Origin: Pseudaestuariivita sp. | Lineage (GTDB): Bacteria > Pseudomonadota > Alphaproteobacteria > Rhodobacterales > Rhodobacteraceae | DNA: 6,315 bases | Direction of reading: 5' to 3' | Assembly: GCA_020629995.1 (NCBI GenBank) | Contig: JAHDCH010000158.1 | Location: 1-6,315 of the forward strand | Part shown: positions 5,287 to 6,315 of the stretch, in pieces | Position numbering within the stretch: the first letter of the stretch is position 1 | Layout of the letters: the number at the start of each line of letters is the position of its first letter | The notes under the pieces: model-generated | Database searches by the model: none | The model's input: only the letters and a program-made list of their open reading frames with translations | Told to the model about the DNA's origin: nothing | Translations under genes and position numbers: made by a program

Positions 5287-6300
5287 TCAGGCCGTCCCGT
5301 AGTGCGACCGGTACCAGGCCACAAAGGCCCCGACCCCGTCTTTCACATCGGTGGTCGGCAACGCGCCCACCAGATCCGACAACAGCTGCGTATCGGCCCA
5401 AGTGGCATGCACGTCACCGGGCTGCATCGGCAGCATGTTGCGGTCGATCTTCTGGCCCAGCGCGTCTTCGATGGCGGACACGAAATCCAACAACTTGACC
5501 GGCGCGCCGTTGCCGATGTTCACCACCCGCCACGGGGCAACCGGTGACAGGGTGTCTGCGCTTCCAACGGCCGCTCCGGTCTGCGGAGCGGCGTCGATCA
5601 GGCGCAGGATGCCTTCGACCAGGTCGTCGATATAGGTAAAGTCGCGTTGCATTTCGCCGTGGTTGTAGACGTCGATCGCCTCACCGGCCAAAGCCGCGCG
5701 CACGAATTTGAACAGCGCCATGTCCGGCCGGCCCCAAGGGCCATAGACCGTGAAAAAGCGGAACATCGTCGTGGGCAGATTGTACAGGTGGGCGTAGGAA
5801 TGCGCCATCGCCTCGGTCGCGCGCTTGGTCGCGGCATAGAACGACACCTGATGGTCGGCCTGCATCTGCTCGCGGTAGGGCATGTCGGTGTTGGCGCCAT
5901 AGGCCGAGCTGGTTGATGCCAACAGCATGTGCCGCGGCGGGGTGGCGCGCGCTGCTTCCAGCAATTCGAACGTGCCACACAGATTGGATTGCACATAGGA
6001 TCGCGGCGCCTCAATCGAATGGCGCACACCCGCCTGCGCCGCCAGATGGCAGACCGTGTCGGGTGCATATTCCGTCATCAGGTCGTTCAGCACGCCCTGC
6101 TCTTCCAGCGCGGCGATGGCCGGAACGAACTGATCATGCGATTCCAACAGGGCCAGGCGCGCATCCTTCAAAGCGGGATCGTAGTAGGACGACATGTTGT
6201 CCAGCCCCACCACACGCCATCCATCGGCAAGCAGGCGCTGGCTGAGATGAAATCCGATGAACCCGGCGGCACCCGTAACCAAGGCGGTGCGTTGCGTCAT
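5287..6300 (-). CDS. NAD-dependent sugar epimerase, UDP-glucuronate 4-epimerase type
   Basis: Extended short-chain dehydrogenase that most resembles the UDP-glucuronate 4-epimerases (LpsL/CapI/GAE type), which make UDP-galacturonate for lipopolysaccharide or capsule in the cytoplasm. The 337-residue protein is of normal length. It has the NAD motif GAAGFIG (10-16), HLAAQAGVRHSI (85-96), STSSAYG (129-135) with the catalytic Ser/Thr, the catalytic Y155 and K159 in SFYAATK, RFFTVYGPWGRPDMA (181-195), QRDFTYIDD (218-226) and QPGDVHATWAD (293-303). These blocks separate it from GalE and dTDP-glucose dehydratases, but the exact substrate is an inference. The ATG at 6298-6300 is preferred over an in-frame TTG one codon upstream because of ribosome-site spacing. 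It converges with the plus-strand genes and is not a photosynthesis gene. Confidence 0.88.
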   Translation of the reverse strand: MTQRTALVTGAAGFIGFHLSQRLLADGWRVVGLDNMSSYYDPALKDARLALLESHDQFVPAIAALEEQGVLNDLMTEYAPDTVCHLAAQAGVRHSIEAPRSYVQSNLCGTFELLEAARATPPRHMLLASTSSAYGANTDMPYREQMQADHQVSFYAATKRATEAMAHSYAHLYNLPTTMFRFFTVYGPWGRPDMALFKFVRAALAGEAIDVYNHGEMQRDFTYIDDLVEGILRLIDAAPQTGAAVGSADTLSPVAPWRVVNIGNGAPVKLLDFVSAIEDALGQKIDRNMLPMQPGDVHATWADTQLLSDLVGALPTTDVKDGVGAFVAWYRSHYGTA

Positions 6301-6307
6301 CAAAATG

Positions 6308-6312
6308 CTCCT
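6308..6312 (-). promoter_or_regulatory. Ribosome binding site of the epimerase gene
   Basis: On the minus strand AGGAG lies seven bases before the ATG at 6300-6298, and only four bases before the alternative TTG at 6303-6301. The spacing favours the ATG. The promoter lies beyond the window. Confidence 0.75.
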
Positions 6313-6315
6313 GAC

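Noticed and set aside
1..6315. CRISPR arrays, tRNA or rRNA genes, insertion sequences, attachment sites
   Set aside because: I saw no regularly spaced repeats, tRNA-like arms, transposase motifs or terminal inverted repeats; nearly the whole window is filled by recognisable genes.

Overview
The window reads as one end of a photosynthesis gene cluster from a purple alphaproteobacterium, most likely a member of the Rhodobacterales (Rhodobacter/Roseobacter type). The reasons are the high GC content, the gene order crtI / crtA-bchI-bchD-bchO, protein sequences that match the Rhodobacter-type versions of these enzymes, and two PpsR/CrtJ-type operators between the divergent carotenoid genes. The species cannot be named from this window.

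Layout. The left edge holds the 5' part of crtI (phytoene desaturase) on the minus strand, cut by the window end. A 70-base divergent control region follows, with two TGT-N12-ACA palindromes, the second of which covers the crtA start codon. On the plus strand comes a tightly packed operon, crtA (spheroidene monooxygenase), bchI, bchD (magnesium chelatase AAA+ and integrin-type subunits) and bchO (alpha/beta hydrolase). Consecutive reading frames overlap by 1, 4 and 1 bases. After bchO, 179 non-coding bases with short repeats lead to a small 59-codon gene for an exported or membrane peptide of unknown function, followed by a strong intrinsic terminator. The right part is a complete minus-strand gene for a UDP-glucuronate 4-epimerase-like NAD-dependent sugar epimerase, which converges on that terminator.

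How the genes work together. CrtI makes the acyclic carotenoid backbone and CrtA performs the late oxygen-dependent keto step of the spheroidene branch. BchI and BchD, with BchH encoded elsewhere, insert Mg2+ into protoporphyrin IX, the first committed step of bacteriochlorophyll synthesis. BchO is a conserved companion of unsettled biochemical role. Carotenoid and bacteriochlorophyll supply are thus coupled from one redox- and light-responsive control region. The epimerase belongs to surface polysaccharide metabolism and probably marks the edge of the cluster.

Most of the window is a known system in its usual arrangement. The least explained parts are the small gene with its leader, and the way operator, start codon and ribosome binding site are arranged at crtA and crtI.
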